Positions 32,378-44,900 of a stretch of 64,000 bases of DNA are shown here, piece after piece. The first letter of the stretch is position 1. Each line of letters opens with the position of its first letter. The DNA comes from Pleurostoma richardsiae (lineage: Eukaryota > Ascomycota > Sordariomycetes > Calosphaeriales > Pleurostomataceae). Made by a program: the position numbers and the translations under genes. The stretch spans positions 124,001-188,000 of the forward strand of contig JANBVO010000053.1 in NCBI GenBank assembly GCA_030052745.1, written 5' to 3'. Below the pieces are notes generated by a model. The model was not told the DNA's origin, did not search any database, and saw nothing but the letters and a program-made list of their open reading frames with translations.

Positions 32378-34667
32378 TCAAACTGCCAGCTGATGTGGCT
32401 CCTGATTAGGGTAGTAGCATGGAAGAAACTGGTAGACGTTAGCGTTGGTCTCTTGCGGGGACGGTGGCAGGGCAACTCACGTTCATAACGATCATCATCG
32501 GCATGTCGAAAGTGTCTCTCCGGATATGCCAGCAGTAAGCACACTCGAGCTTGCCGTCCTTGGCGATCTTGGAGATTCCGTGCTCGCCGTCGATGCGGGC
32601 TACGCGGTTGCTGAGGATGCTTGACCGAGGATCCTTCGGAGATTCCTCAACCGACTTCTCGCTCGCCGCTCCGTCCATGTTCTCTTGCGTCCGGTACTTG
32701 AGCAGCCGGCACTTGCGCCTCACGCTGCCTCGGCTGTCCCCGAAGGCGAGATGGGCATAGTCGGCCCAGAACTCGATGACGCTGTCGTCGTCAAGCATCT
32801 CTGCTAACAAGACAGGCTGTGGCTTGCCTTCTGTCGCCTTAAGAGCCTCCGCGTCGAGGGTCTTCAACCTCGGCGTTGCTAGCTCGGGGCGGTTCGGCAG
32901 CGAGGCTGAGCCGCCCTTGTTGACGTTGAGGTTCGGTGCCTTGCCGAGAAGGATATCCTTGGTCCAGCCGGTGAGCGCCGTAAACTCCTTGTTCACGGCA
33001 GCCACTTCACCTGTACGTCTCAGCACGAGAGATGGACTTGAACACTGCAGCATGAAGTCCTCGTACTCGAACAGAGTCCGCTGGAAGCACTTCTCCATGA
33101 AGACCAGGTCCTGTTGGGTAAGCGTCCTTGTACAGGAAATGAACGAAGGTCGTATACTCGACAGGGCCTTCGCAATGCTCGTGAGATTCGAGCCAGAGAA
33201 CCGTCGCCGGAGGTAGGCAATAAGCCTGTGGAAACCAGCAACGTAAGGGAACGGTTCCTTGACGGTATCGTAGATGAACGAGGGATCTCGTTGTCTCTTG
33301 CCCAAGAGAGATTGTGGTCCGAACTTCGGCGCTGTTGATGGCTTCGGCTTGGGCCGAGGCGGTGGGTTTATGGAATTATTGCCACCAACACCATAGTTTG
33401 CTGTAGTTGGTGAACCCTCGAATGTAAAGTTGTTCGACGGCTGGGGACTGTTAGTCTCTGTGCTCGGGCTCTGGAGACTCGTCGGGCCCGCGGCGATGGC
33501 ATAGGCGTGCGGCAGACCGTGCTGAAGGTTACCCTGAGAGTACAGTCCATTTGAGGACTGGTCCAGGCCGAGGAAATCCCCAATCATATTGCTATCGTAC
33601 ATTTTGTTGAACTGGTTGTCTGTGTTTCCGAAGAGTCCAGAGCCAAAGTTGACGTCTCCGCTTCCTTGTTGGGAGATAGACGGATCCCGCGGCGGTGTCT
33701 CAGCAGCCCCCGAGGACATGTGTCCGAGCATGCCAAATTCCATCGCTCCATACTGGCTGCCGAAGTTGAGGCCTTCGAGGTTAAAGTTGAAAATAGCCGG
33801 GTTGCTTGGATCAAACAAGGCCGACGTGAGATTTGAGATGTCTCCCGTCACTTGGGGAACCGTCACATTGTTCATTTGTCCGTTTGATGTGTTCTGGAAC
33901 GTTGGCGATACGGGCGACTGCTGACTTGCGAAAGACATGGCTTCTGGCAGGGACGCAACAGGCGTCTGCGCCTGGGAGAACATGGGGAAGTTTGTGGTCG
34001 CATTTGACTGGGAGAAAAACGTATTCACAGTGGACGACGCCTCTGAGCCATTGCTGGAGGGGTGACGCTGTGTACTGGGTCGATTTGAAGAAGCATTTGG
34101 GTTGTAGTTGGGACCTAAGACGGGACGCAGCGCCTCTGGTGGAGCATCGTGCAGATATTTGGCCTTCTTTCGAACTCCATCTTGACAATGCTCTGCGAGG
34201 CCGCGCTTGATGCAACGCTGGCATGGACGCTCATCTCCTGAATCAACATTAGTCCTGTTCTTCATAAGCGGCAAGGCTAGGTCTAGCGTAGCTGCCTGCA
34301 GCTTTGTGCACAGTAAGAGCCAAGGTTATAGTCATCCTCTGGAGAAGGACGGCAGAGGAAACATTCCCTTGGCGCAGACTTCGGGGTGAATCAGATGAAG
34401 GAGCTGAGGCATACCGCAAGTCAAATGAGCCCTTTGGCAGGCATAGCATGCTCTTCGAGCCTTCTTCCTCCGTGGCCGCAAGGGATCCTTGGGGTCATAC
34501 TTCTTCTTCACCTCACCGCCATCAGTTCCGATTTCTGATTTGAAGTTGTCCTCAGTCATCTTGTCGTCTTCGTACTTGAGAGGCGCTTCGCTGTCGTCGT
34601 ACTCAAGGTCGTTGTCAGACATGGTATCCGAGACTTCTCCCCCGTTGGTCTCCATGTCGTCCGGCAT
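32378..34667 (-). CDS. acuK: AcuK/ERT1-type transcription activator of gluconeogenesis
   Basis: Zinc-cluster activator of gluconeogenic genes (PEP carboxykinase, fructose bisphosphatase), acting with AcuM in Aspergillus. The protein has 686 residues in three exons: 34667-34415, 34237-32481 and 32428-32378; introns of 177 and 52 nt keep phase. The highly diagnostic segment [20 protein letters not shown] leads into the cluster C74-C102 (C-x2-C-x6-C-x5-C-x2-C-x8-C), with the first intron splitting it after the third Cys. Then come [20 protein letters not shown], a long Asn/Ser/Gln-rich middle, the [20 protein letters not shown] segment, a PAS-like region ([20 protein letters not shown]), and the closing MPMMIVMN plus FLPC, which the last 51-nt exon supplies. 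Keeping the last intron would give a different 13-residue end. About 3.5 kb of non-coding DNA lies upstream, unusually long here. Confidence 0.93.
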
Positions 34668-37600
34668 TGTGTCTTAGTTATATATATGACCTCCAGAGAC
34701 TAGGTTCCGTGATTGACGGCACGGCAATGCAGGCCCGGACAGGTATTGCGAAACCACACTTCCCTGGCCGAAGCCTTCTCTGGGAGAGAGGAACAGAAGG
34801 GGGTGGGCTCCTGCGGTAACGCCCTTGTTGTGGCGCCACGGCAGGGTTAGTGGCCGCTGCACAATGCGCAACCACCAGGCCTTAGCCGCCCAGTAGCTCC
34901 CCCAGAAGGGGAACGTATGCGGCGGGTATGAGAGTCGACGGACGAGGCCTCGCAAGCCCCCCAGCTGATATCGATGGCCAGCGGTACGATCGCAATGTCG
35001 GTCCTGGACCGAGTGGGGGCCTGCACGACGTGGGTAGCTCTTTGCGCTTCCGAGATAGAGAGGCGGTGATCACGGAGGCGGGCCAGCGTGGGATATTCCA
35101 GCTGGGGACCTCAGATGCACAGTGACAGCGCAGTCTCGTATTGACAGGCGGCCACTATCACGGCTCCCCCCAGCTCTCCAATAGGCTTGGTAGCCGGTCT
35201 TTGAGGCGTTCCTTGTGCGACGGTGACTCTAACACTGGGCGGAAACGGCAGTGTACAAGGAGGTCGAAGAGGAGGTGTCGCAGGCCTCATTGAGGTCGCA
35301 CGGTAGCGGGGAGGGCAGCTGCCTTGGGACGCGACTTAGAGACGGGAGGTCCCTCGAAGGTCGTTCGGTGATAGGAGGGCACGCTGATGCAGTTACCCGT
35401 CAGGTTATGCTTGTCTGCGTCCGGGCAGGACAGCAGGCACCCTATCGGCGACCTGCTGGGCGAGGATGATCAACAGACAGTGGAGATTAGAGAAAGGGCG
35501 AGCGACCCGGAAAAGGCTGTGCGGCGAAGGAGACCACAGGGCGGTCTGTTTCGTCCGGGCTCGAGGCTCTCCGAGCAATAGCGCCTGCGCTCGCTATGCT
35601 GTCGTCGAATAGAAGCGCGGCTCCCTTGCTATTTCTTCCTTCTTTTCGTCCCAGGTATCTGAGCCGAGCCGGTGCTCCGCCGTTTCGTGCGCCAGTCCAG
35701 TCCTGGAGCGCAGCCAGAGGAAGCGCGTAAGGACGCAGAGGTTTGCGACGCCGGGGGATCTACCGGTAGTTAAAAGTTCGTGTCTGGAGTCGAGGCGGGG
35801 TGGAGGAGATGTTGCTCCTCCTTCCTGGCGGTATTAGTCGGCAACGATCCTGCACTCGGCAACAATCCTGCACATTGGGGAGGGAGCAGTGTGTGGCGCA
35901 AGAGCCGAGCTCGAGGAGGGCGTGGACTGTGCTCTGGGTGGTGCGCGTGCTACAGTGCTGCGTGTGCATGCAGTGGTGAGGAGCTCTTCGCTGCGCTCCG
36001 TCGGATGGATGTGATCGTGTGAGGTTTGCAATTCGCTGCCTCTGATTGCCAGGTACGTATGTACCGGCAGTACGGAATACCTTCGCTGCGGGGTTTTTTG
36101 GAGGCGTCTGCTGAGGTCCTCCCACCCTTGGCACGGCCTGGCCTGTGCTGCTGCGCCGATGCTGCGGTACTGTGCTGCTGGAAATAGGTGCGGTAGTACC
36201 TGGCTACACTAGGTCTGCCGTGCCCCATTCCCGGTACCGCCTTAGCCTGGCAGGGAATAAGCGTGGAGCTGGAATAACCGACTAGCGTGGCTCGTGGGCT
36301 GGTATTCTGTACGCCGTCGGCTTTGCATCCTGCCCTCTAACACCTGCGGACAATTGAGCCACCTTCTCGTACAGGTGACTTGCATGTACATCACCAGGTG
36401 ATTCACACTGCAGAAGGATCACCTCATCCCGGCTACTCATTGGATGATTTACATCCCATGTAACATTCTCCCCGGGTACATCCAAGGTGGCGTCTCTTCT
36501 AGCTGTGTCAGAGCTTACATACAAACAGGAGCATCTTCGCCGACGACCTGGCTTGTTCAACCACCACCATCAACATCGCCGTCATCCAGTGCAGCAACGT
36601 GCACCTCGTGGCGCACATGCATCGCGACGGAGTACTGTGCACGGATCGCATCACGAGCCTCTTGTACTTAGCCTCCGAGGTACCCAGGCAGCTCTCCCAG
36701 CTGTGCGTGTCCACCAATGCTGACCACGAACATCGGACATGCGCGGCTCACCGACTCGGACGTGAAGTCCATCCGCGCAGTATAGGTACCAAGTCATTTG
36801 AACGATCCTGCCTGGTGTGAGCATGACTGCATTCCTTTTCCCTTGCTCTTCAGCTCGGCGCTGGCTACTAAATCACTTCTGGCTCTCAATGGCTGGGAGC
36901 GGACCTGTATTGTGCAGGCCGGATTAGAAGGGCGAGACCCAGAGTGACGTCTCGAAGGCCACTGTCCAGGTTGCGGCTCTACTCTCGCTGTATCCTGATT
37001 TCTCAGACAACTGGGGCAACCATTGTTCTGATAACTCTTCTTTGGTCAGCAGCACGCGGCGGAGTTACTGCGTTTGATGGCTCGTCCCTCGCGACCTGCT
37101 TTCTGGATGGCGTATGTCCAGCGTCTCGCGCAGAACGAGTGAAGTTTGGTATGCTTGCGGCATCCAGAGCGCTAGACAGTCCCTCATCATGGCTCATGCT
37201 CTGAATGCGCCCTGACGCATCGCCATGAATCAAACAAGCCTCATACGGCAGGTCAATAGATCACGGGCAGCGGCATGAAGCCATGAACGATCACCCACCA
37301 TGGATTGACATGCTTTTATTACAAATTGCCAATGTCAATAGAACGGCATTCTGTCCCTGGAGTAGAGAGTGTGGGAACACGGGCACCTCCTGATCCTGGA
37401 CGCAGATCAACTTTCCTTGATGGTGTTAGATATGGAAGCCCTGCTTGGCTGAACAGACGGCTGTCCATTTTGTCTGTCCATGCTTGATTCGCCAGTTGAG
37501 CTCTCATATCCACGTATTTACTGCCCCTTTCACAGCCAAGTGGCTGCAGGTTCCTAGTGTCCCATGACCAGTGTCGATAGTCACTTCAGCCCCAGCCTAC

Positions 37601-38147
37601 ACGACACAACAAGTCTCTTGAGACCGGCCTGGACTCTGTTACATTTTCAGCGGCAGGTTGATATGTTTGCGGGCGTGATTGCCGCAGGGGCCTCGCTACA
37701 GATCAAGAAGTCTCCTATCAAACATATTATGATATATGCACTATCGTATCTCATATCAATGCTCCCTTGATTTTTAACACTAGCAAACAGATATCACAAC
37801 AACCAAGCGCCGGCCGGCAGACGGCGTCAAATGCATGCGCCTTTTCCCATCTATGATGATCAAGTCCTTTGCCAACACTTGGCTCATCGAGGAGGCTTGA
37901 AAGAGACGGAAAGTTGTTTCTCTTCCACAGCCGAGGGTTATGCCCAATAGCTTCCCAGCTGGCGCAGGTGCGAAGCACCGCACGTTCCTGGCTCCTCGGC
38001 GCCATCTGTGCTTCAGCGGGACAGATCTCCGCATCATGCGTCTTCGGGCCAACTCCCATTGGGGCTTTGCGATGATCGCCCGGCAGCAATGCTGGCACCA
38101 AGTATCTGCTCCTCTGGCGTATGACGAATAGCATCACCCCTTTTCCC
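34668..38147. other. Gene-free region upstream of acuK
   Basis: This 3.5-kb stretch has no recognisable gene; its left part is the acuK promoter and leader and its right end the 3' UTR of the transporter. It holds an 18-bp tandem duplication at 35838-35873 and an inverted repeat GGTAC-GTAT-GTACC at 36052-36065. Frames of up to 128 codons have no motifs. Confidence 0.5.
35838..35873. repeat. 18-bp tandem duplication
   Basis: Two adjacent copies of TCGGCAACGATCCTGCAC, with one difference (G to A in the second copy). It is a small local duplication in non-coding DNA upstream of acuK. Confidence 0.85.
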
Positions 38148-40452
38148 TTAGTCTGTCGTAGCCATTCTACTTTTAGCCCGGATTTTCTTTCCGTAGCGGA
38201 AGAAGATGTACGGGAAGGGCATCATCGCCACTGTGAGGAAGGCGAGCAAGCTCGTGGCCCACTGGTAGCCCAGGCGGTTGTACATCTGAACTCCAAACAG
38301 CGGAAAGGCGGCTGTCCACAATTAGCAACAGAGCCGTCATCTGGAGATCCCAACTGAACGGATAAGGACGTTCTGTGCACCAGGACACTTACCAGCAAAG
38401 CTGCACCGCACGAAGGCATTGGCAGCGAGAGCGCTCGCAGCGTACAGAGGGTATGCGTCGACCTTTGGTGAAACGTCAGCATCGTATCCTGACCAATGCC
38501 CTTTTAGGGTATGTCCTGTGTCCACTCCCATCTTGCAAGGCGTGGGGACAGGAGCGAGCCGTGCTACTCACAAGGAACGTGAATACTCCGTTAAACACCA
38601 GTAATGTCCTAGAGCGATTCCAACCGGTTAGCCACAGGACCATTTGCGTGTTACGGATATGCAAGATCACAGGAGGATGTGAGTGAAGCTAGCCAACAGC
38701 ACCCTGACAAATACACGACTGAACTGGACAGAAGGCAGTCGGCTGTGCACAGTGCACAACGCAGTCGCCTAGACCATCGTTGCGGCAGGCTGCCGGGCCG
38801 AGTCGAGCTGCAATGCAGGCAGGCTCTCGCGGAGATCACCACAGCCTTCATTCCATGACGAATGTGCTCGATGGAGATCCGCGGGGAAGTGGCAGGAGAA
38901 AGGGGTGAGGAACGACGCCCAACACTCACCCTGCGCCGAACACGGCTGAGCCGATGATGGGCACAATCCAGTGCACCGATGAGTACGTCGTCCATCCAAA
39001 CCAGAAGAGACCGATCGGCACCAATATCGCGCCAGCGATGACCGAAGGGAGCCGAAATTCCGGCTCGCTCTTGCCCGGGATACCTGTCTCCTTTTCGTTC
39101 TTTTCAATCAACCGCTCACGGATGCGGAACCAGATCGGGGCCGTTAGAGCAGCGATGATGTTGCCTATAAACATGCCCAAGAATGTCAGGCCCACCTGCC
39201 ATAGGTTGAATCCGTGGTTGTGCTCGAAGACCAGGGGGAAGGCGCCGAAGAACAGGTACAGGACGCCGAGTAATATGGCTGAGAGGAGATTCAGGTTCAA
39301 AGCCATGGGCTCGAATATGAGGATCTGGAAGGGTCGCAGCAGCGCCAGGCCCACCGTCCTCAAGATTGACTTGTTCGATTTTTCGATAGGGGCCTTCCAT
39401 CGCTCGTCGCCGGTCTCCTTTCGCAATTTCCGGGCCTTATTCCGCAACAGAACCGGATCTGCACAGGCACATCAGATTAGCACTGCCATAGAGGAGGAGC
39501 AGGCAAAGAGGACGACAATTGCTTACGGTATGTCTCGGGCACGAGAACAATGATCGCTATTAAGAGACAGAAACCCCAGATGATCAACGTATAGTGCGTC
39601 CACCTCCAGTCGGTCCATGTGTTGATGAGACCGCCGATGAGCGGACCTACACTCGGCCCAATGAAGGGGGCGATGGTGAAGATGGTCATCGGTGCCGCCA
39701 TCTCCTGCCTCGTGAATAGGTCGCCGACGGTACCTCCGGCGACAGACAAGAATGCGCTGCCAGTGAAGCCTTGGAAGAACCGGGAGATGATAACGGTCTC
39801 GATGTTCTTGGCCACGGCCGTCGGGATAATCCAGATGGTGAAGACCGCAAAGGCGATGATATAGATCGGTCGTCGGCCATAGAACTCGCTGAGAGGGCTC
39901 CACATGGGCCCGAACGCAATACCCAGGACGAACAGCGACAGGCCCAAGGTAGCCACGATTCGAGAGTTGCCGAACTCGGCATCCATCTGCTTGTACGTCG
40001 ACGTATAGATGGAACTTGCACAGGTCCTGTGTGCCTCGGTCAGCTTCCGATCTCATTCGGCATTTGCATAGAGCACCACCGGCTTACACGCAGAAGCTGC
40101 CAAACGACGTGACGGCCACGATGAGCCATTTCCTGAAACTGCTCATACTTCGAGGATTCGCCGGGTCCTCGTCGCCATTTTCCCAGCCCACCTCATAGGG
40201 GTCCTTCTCCCCCTGTTGCGCATCGGGGATGTCCGCCTCCTCCAGGTCGTCGCAACCATAGCCGTTGTTGGACCGGACGAGGCTTAGAGACCTCGACCGT
40301 GGCGTCCTCGGCCTCGAGGGCGCCCTTGACCGTATCGGTTCATATTCTTCGTCGTCCTGCTCGGTCTTGGTCACCGACGATGTCTCATCAGCCATGTCGG
40401 CGGCGTCTCTCTCAATGTCCTTCTCGCTCATGTTGTCTGCTGTGGTCGCCAT
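38148..40452 (-). CDS. MFS transporter, DHA1 family (TPO/multidrug or polyamine type)
   Basis: Twelve-helix drug:H+ antiporter-type permease of the plasma membrane, 554 residues in six exons: 40452-40088, 40026-39527, 39458-38930, 38608-38572, 38462-38393 and 38311-38148, all junctions in phase. The cytoplasmic N-terminus (about 115 residues) is acidic with Arg/Ser-rich stretches. The membrane part opens with FRKWLIVAVTSFGSFCVTCA; motif A reads SPLSEFYGRRPIY, and motif C-like sequence is APFIGPSVGPLIGG. The C-terminal half ends with GAGTLLVFNGVFTFLVDAYP and YFFRYGKK-like basic residues. This pattern is typical of fungal TPO1/FLR1 relatives; the substrate cannot be told. The start was set at 40452 because TATATAG lies about 85 bp upstream on the minus strand, whereas the in-frame ATG at 40632 lies beyond it. 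One intron (38929-38609, 321 nt) is far longer than the rest. Confidence 0.9.
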
Positions 40453-41987
40453 GACTTCTGAACAGGGCTGTCGGCTAGTGCACTTGACCTGCGAGACAGA
40501 TGGACAATAGAGCCCGAGAGGCGAGTTGAGTCTCTTAACTATATAACATACGACTCCTTCCCGGCTGCCAAAGTGTTCACGGAGATCCACGGCGTTTAAG
40601 ACGGACTCGCATGTCAAAGACTCATCCTCCAAGAAAAGTTACCAGCACACTAAGGTCGCCCTCAACCCCCCCTGCAACCACTACTGCTACCACCCAGGCT
40701 TGCCGGGTTTGACCTATGACTCCATTACTCGGTAGCATTCCCACCAGCACGAGATTATTCAGCGTTAGCGGCGGGGGGGAAAATCTTCGCCCCTATCGCG
40801 ATCCGGCCGCCCAGGCCCACCACACCTGAGCTCTTCTCCGAATTGCCCAATCGTGCGGCGCTAAGACCGCACGGGAATAAGTTTATGAGCGAAGTTCCCA
40901 GGGTCAGTCAGTCAGATCCTGGGGAAAAGGGACATCCTTCGGCGTCTGTCGCTCGGCTCACGGGGCACGAGTCCTAAGGGCGAGAGAGCGCGCCGCAGAC
41001 CCAGTTGTCGTGCTGCCAGCGACGTGCTGGGCGCTTACTTAGCGATACTTCCACGGCTGGCTCTACGGAAGAATGATGCGCCCATGCTGAGGTTTGCTGT
41101 ATTACGTGCTGCTCCTAGGCGAGCCGCCGAGAGCACCTGCGTCTTACCGTACGTGGTGCTATTTAGCGGCGCCAGGTCCCTGTAGAAAGAAGCATTGCTG
41201 CCGCGCTGCATTTTCTTCAACACAGCGTTTGGCCGGGCCTATCAGCCAATACCGGCCGACCGGCTTGTGGGGGCGGTCACGGCCCGGGACGGCTTCCTGT
41301 CGGAAGCTGACGGCTGAGGTACCGCTTCTTGCACATTTCTTCCTCATCATGCCCGGTCCTAACTTCAATTCTCTTCGAAAACCTCGGTGTTACGCATATA
41401 GAGTCTCTTGAGAATCTCTTGTCCGACTCCAACGGGCCAGGAACAAGAGGCGCTCCGAGAGCTCAATGTGTTTCGGCGTCGTGGGTCGGGCTGTCGGCGA
41501 TAACTCCTTCAGACCCATTCTGCCTTCGGCGATGTCACCGACGCTGCTCCTGTGGAGATTAAGCTCCGACGACAGCATTTCAGGGCTTGAGCAACGCGGC
41601 GTTTACGAACATATGCCTCTCGTAAATACGGGATGTCTAAATTGTTTAATGCAGATCGAATATGCCAGCTACGATGATCGCCGGGCTCGCCGCTTGTGCT
41701 GTTAGGCGCGAGGCTGCATGAAGAAGTCCTATTCGACTTCATGGCCTCCAGGCGTCACATGCTTCTGGGTACCATTGAATTGAGAATATAGGAGACAGCG
41801 GCTTCTGACTCTCGCTCACATTGACTGCTTTCACCTGTGATGCTCAGCGCAAGAATATTTGTTCCACATGTTCGCGGAGGAGGCGCAGGTGAGAAGAGGG
41901 GAATCAAACGGACCGAAGCAACACGTGCATCACATGCGTCTATCAACTCAGCTCATGCTACCTGTCCCATCACACGTGCCGAATTCG
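40453..41987. other. Intergenic region between PAN2 and the MFS transporter
   Basis: This 1.5-kb stretch holds the transporter promoter on its left (TATATAG-like element near 40537-40543, minus strand) and the 3' UTR of PAN2 on its right. No recognisable gene was seen. Confidence 0.5.
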
Positions 41988-44900
41988 CTACCTGAACGGC
42001 GACCCTTTCCCAGGCGTAAACATCTTCGCCGCCCCAAACGGTGTCGACGGCTGCCCCAGCCCGCCCACCCCCCTCGACGGTGTCGACGGCGCCGGCCCCC
42101 CCTCCGGTATGGGCGGCGTGTCCGTCCGCCGGACCGGCTGGTCGTCCTTGCGCGGGGGCTTGTAGTTTGTCTCCCTGCCGGCGCGGTAGATGTCCTGCAG
42201 CATGGTCTCCAGGATGCCCGCGTCCTCGAACTCGAGGTATTTGCGGTACAGCTTGAGCGCGGTGCGCGCGTCCTCGATCGAGTCGTGCGTCTCGAGCTGG
42301 ATGTCCTCCTTGAGCAGGTACCAGGCCAGGAAGGCCAGCGACAGCCGTCGCAGCCGGCTCTGCAGGAAGAAGAGGTTGATGGTGTCGATAATCTGCGTCT
42401 GCGGCACCTGCACGTTGATGACGCGGAAGTCCTGCTTGAGGCCGTGGCCCAGGAACTTGCAGCCCAGGTTGAGCAGCACCCAGAGCTTCTTGTAGGCGAT
42501 CTTCAGGGAGACGAGGTTGTGCCTGGAGACGCGCGGGTCTAGGTCGTCGTGCTTGATTCCCGAGTATAGCGTGAGGTAGTCTGATATGGGCTCCTTGATG
42601 GAGATGTAGTCGTCGATGAAAGGAAGCCCTTCGTCCTCGCCTTGGCCGCGAACAACGGAGACACGGGCTAGTGCATATGTCATGGGGCGGATTGTTTCCC
42701 GCTCTCCATCCGCGTTCACCTCGATCTCCGGTTGTTTCACAGCGACAAATTCCGTGTCGAGCGCAACAATACTGTCTGGGCCGGGCCGCTCTGTCGCTGG
42801 GTCCAGAGGACGATAAGTTTTCTCTTCTGAATTCGGCCTGCTTTCTGTCAGTTGATTGAAAACGAACCACCAAGACCAGTGCTCACTTTGTATCCATATA
42901 TAAGATCGATGTGTCCAACTTATTCTTCCACTCTGAATCAAGCTGATTATTCGCCGCTTTCAGCTGGAAGACAACAACAGAAGGTATCTTCCAGGAGGCG
43001 TTGAAAGTAAGAGCCTCCCTGCTCGATACAGGCCTCACCGAGAAATCGTTGAAAAGATGCCACTGACTTTCCGCAGGGGCGGTAGGTTCGGCATGGCCAA
43101 CTAGCTAGGCATTAGTAACGTCGCGACGCAGCCAGGCACCCCCTTCAAGGAGGCCACTGGCAGCCTCGAAATTAGGTGAAGACACTTACCATTTATCATC
43201 CCGACAAGATGAGGTTTCTGAGGCTGAGTACCCTCGATATTGACGGAGAGTCCGATTAGCGAGTACACCCTGATATTGTGGATGCCTCTTTGGAGATGCA
43301 GTTTCAAGTCCTCTCCTTCGTAGCAGAAGAACTGCCCTTGGTCGACTATAATGCCGATCTCTTCTGGCAGCCATCCAGGGGTTGCCCACAGCATCCGCTG
43401 TTCCGCCGAAGCCACTTGGGCGTTCAGGGTCAGGACGGCGGGAACGCTGTGAATTGTCTTCCGGGTCGCAAGAGATTGGTAGCGGTTGCACCTATTACAC
43501 CACCCCTTTGTCGTGGTCTCACGCTCGACACTAGCCTTCAATACCTGGGAGAACGTCGTCTTAGTCGCTCTTCCCCCGCGGCTCGAGTTTTTCTGGACTC
43601 GGGTTAGAAAGTGTAGTAAACGTAGAAGCTGCTCAACCAAGCCAGGGAGGACATACACTTGTCGGGTACATCAGCTCGTTGACATATGTCGACCCAGGTC
43701 TTGTCGTTTCGCTCCGGCAGTTCATGCATCGGATAGAAGTGACCGCAGAAGTCGCAAGAGCCTAGTGTCCATCAATTGTAGAACATTTAGATTTCGAGAC
43801 GATATACCATACCTGTTCCATGGAGTTTGAGCTAGGGGACATTGATCGGAAATCATGCGCCATTCGGTCCAGAAGAAATCTCGTCAGTTGCTGCATCATA
43901 TTACCGAGGGATGTACTTCGGGCATCTTCTTCAAGAAGGCCGAGTGGGGCGGCTATCAAATGGTGAGTAAAAGGCATTTTATATCGTAGAGATGGGAACC
44001 AACCTTGCGGATGATGGCTCAGGGTCTTCAACATGTTTGTTGCCTGACACGTAGAGCCTTCAGCCTTCTGCAGCATGTCCGACAAGTATCCCAGCTCGCA
44101 CAGAAGGCATTGTTCGCTTATACATGCAGTAGCAGCATGTTGCAATGCTAAGTTTCGAATCATAGGCGTGAAGTGCATGACCTGGAGTAGGGAATTTGCA
44201 TAAGAGTTTGCAATATGGTTCTCTAGTCCCGCATATCGAGTCTTGTTGAAGAAACTGCCACGGCATAAGTATGTTTTCAGTAGCGTGCGGAACACAAGAT
44301 GCATACCCAAAATCGAAGTCATCGACGCCAAATTTACTATACTTGATCTCGACGTTTCGATACAGAGCAGGAACGTCAGGCTTCAAGCTCTCAACCTCCG
44401 TGCTGGCGAGATTGTCCGCGAGCTCTTCAACCTTCACTTCCGGAGTCGTTCTGCTGCTAGAAGCTATCGCAGACTCTCTAGCTTTCTCGCTGAGGAATTT
44501 GGGAGCCTGCAAACTGTTCAATGCCTTATCGTTGATTCGCGTGTCTTCTACTTGGTTTCTGCGCAGGCCTCGAGAGTTACGCCCGTAGAATCCGAACTCC
44601 GTAGACTGCAGACTGGCGAGATATGCCGGATCGTAACGAACGGGAGGAGCCCCGACGTCAGAGATAAGGTTGCTTGGCCAGGCGGACAGCAGCGTTTCTC
44701 GATAATGCGGCATGCCAATGGTGTTTAAGGGGCTGTGGACGGTAAGCTAGGTGCTTACAACGATAGTAATAGCAGGTTGCACTCACGTGTCAGGGGTCCA
44801 GTCGTTATTCGCCTGGGGCTCCTCCTCAGCTTCAGGGAACTCTACCGGGTTCGGAAACTCCGCGAAATGGACTTTGGATGGCGATCCCCATAGATGCATG

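Noticed and set aside
40453-40632. Upstream in-frame ATG extending the MFS transporter by 60 residues
   Set aside because: It lies upstream of the best TATA-like element; the added residues (starting MEDESLTCES) look unlike the acidic N-termini of DHA1 transporters, whereas MATTADNMSEKDIE fits.
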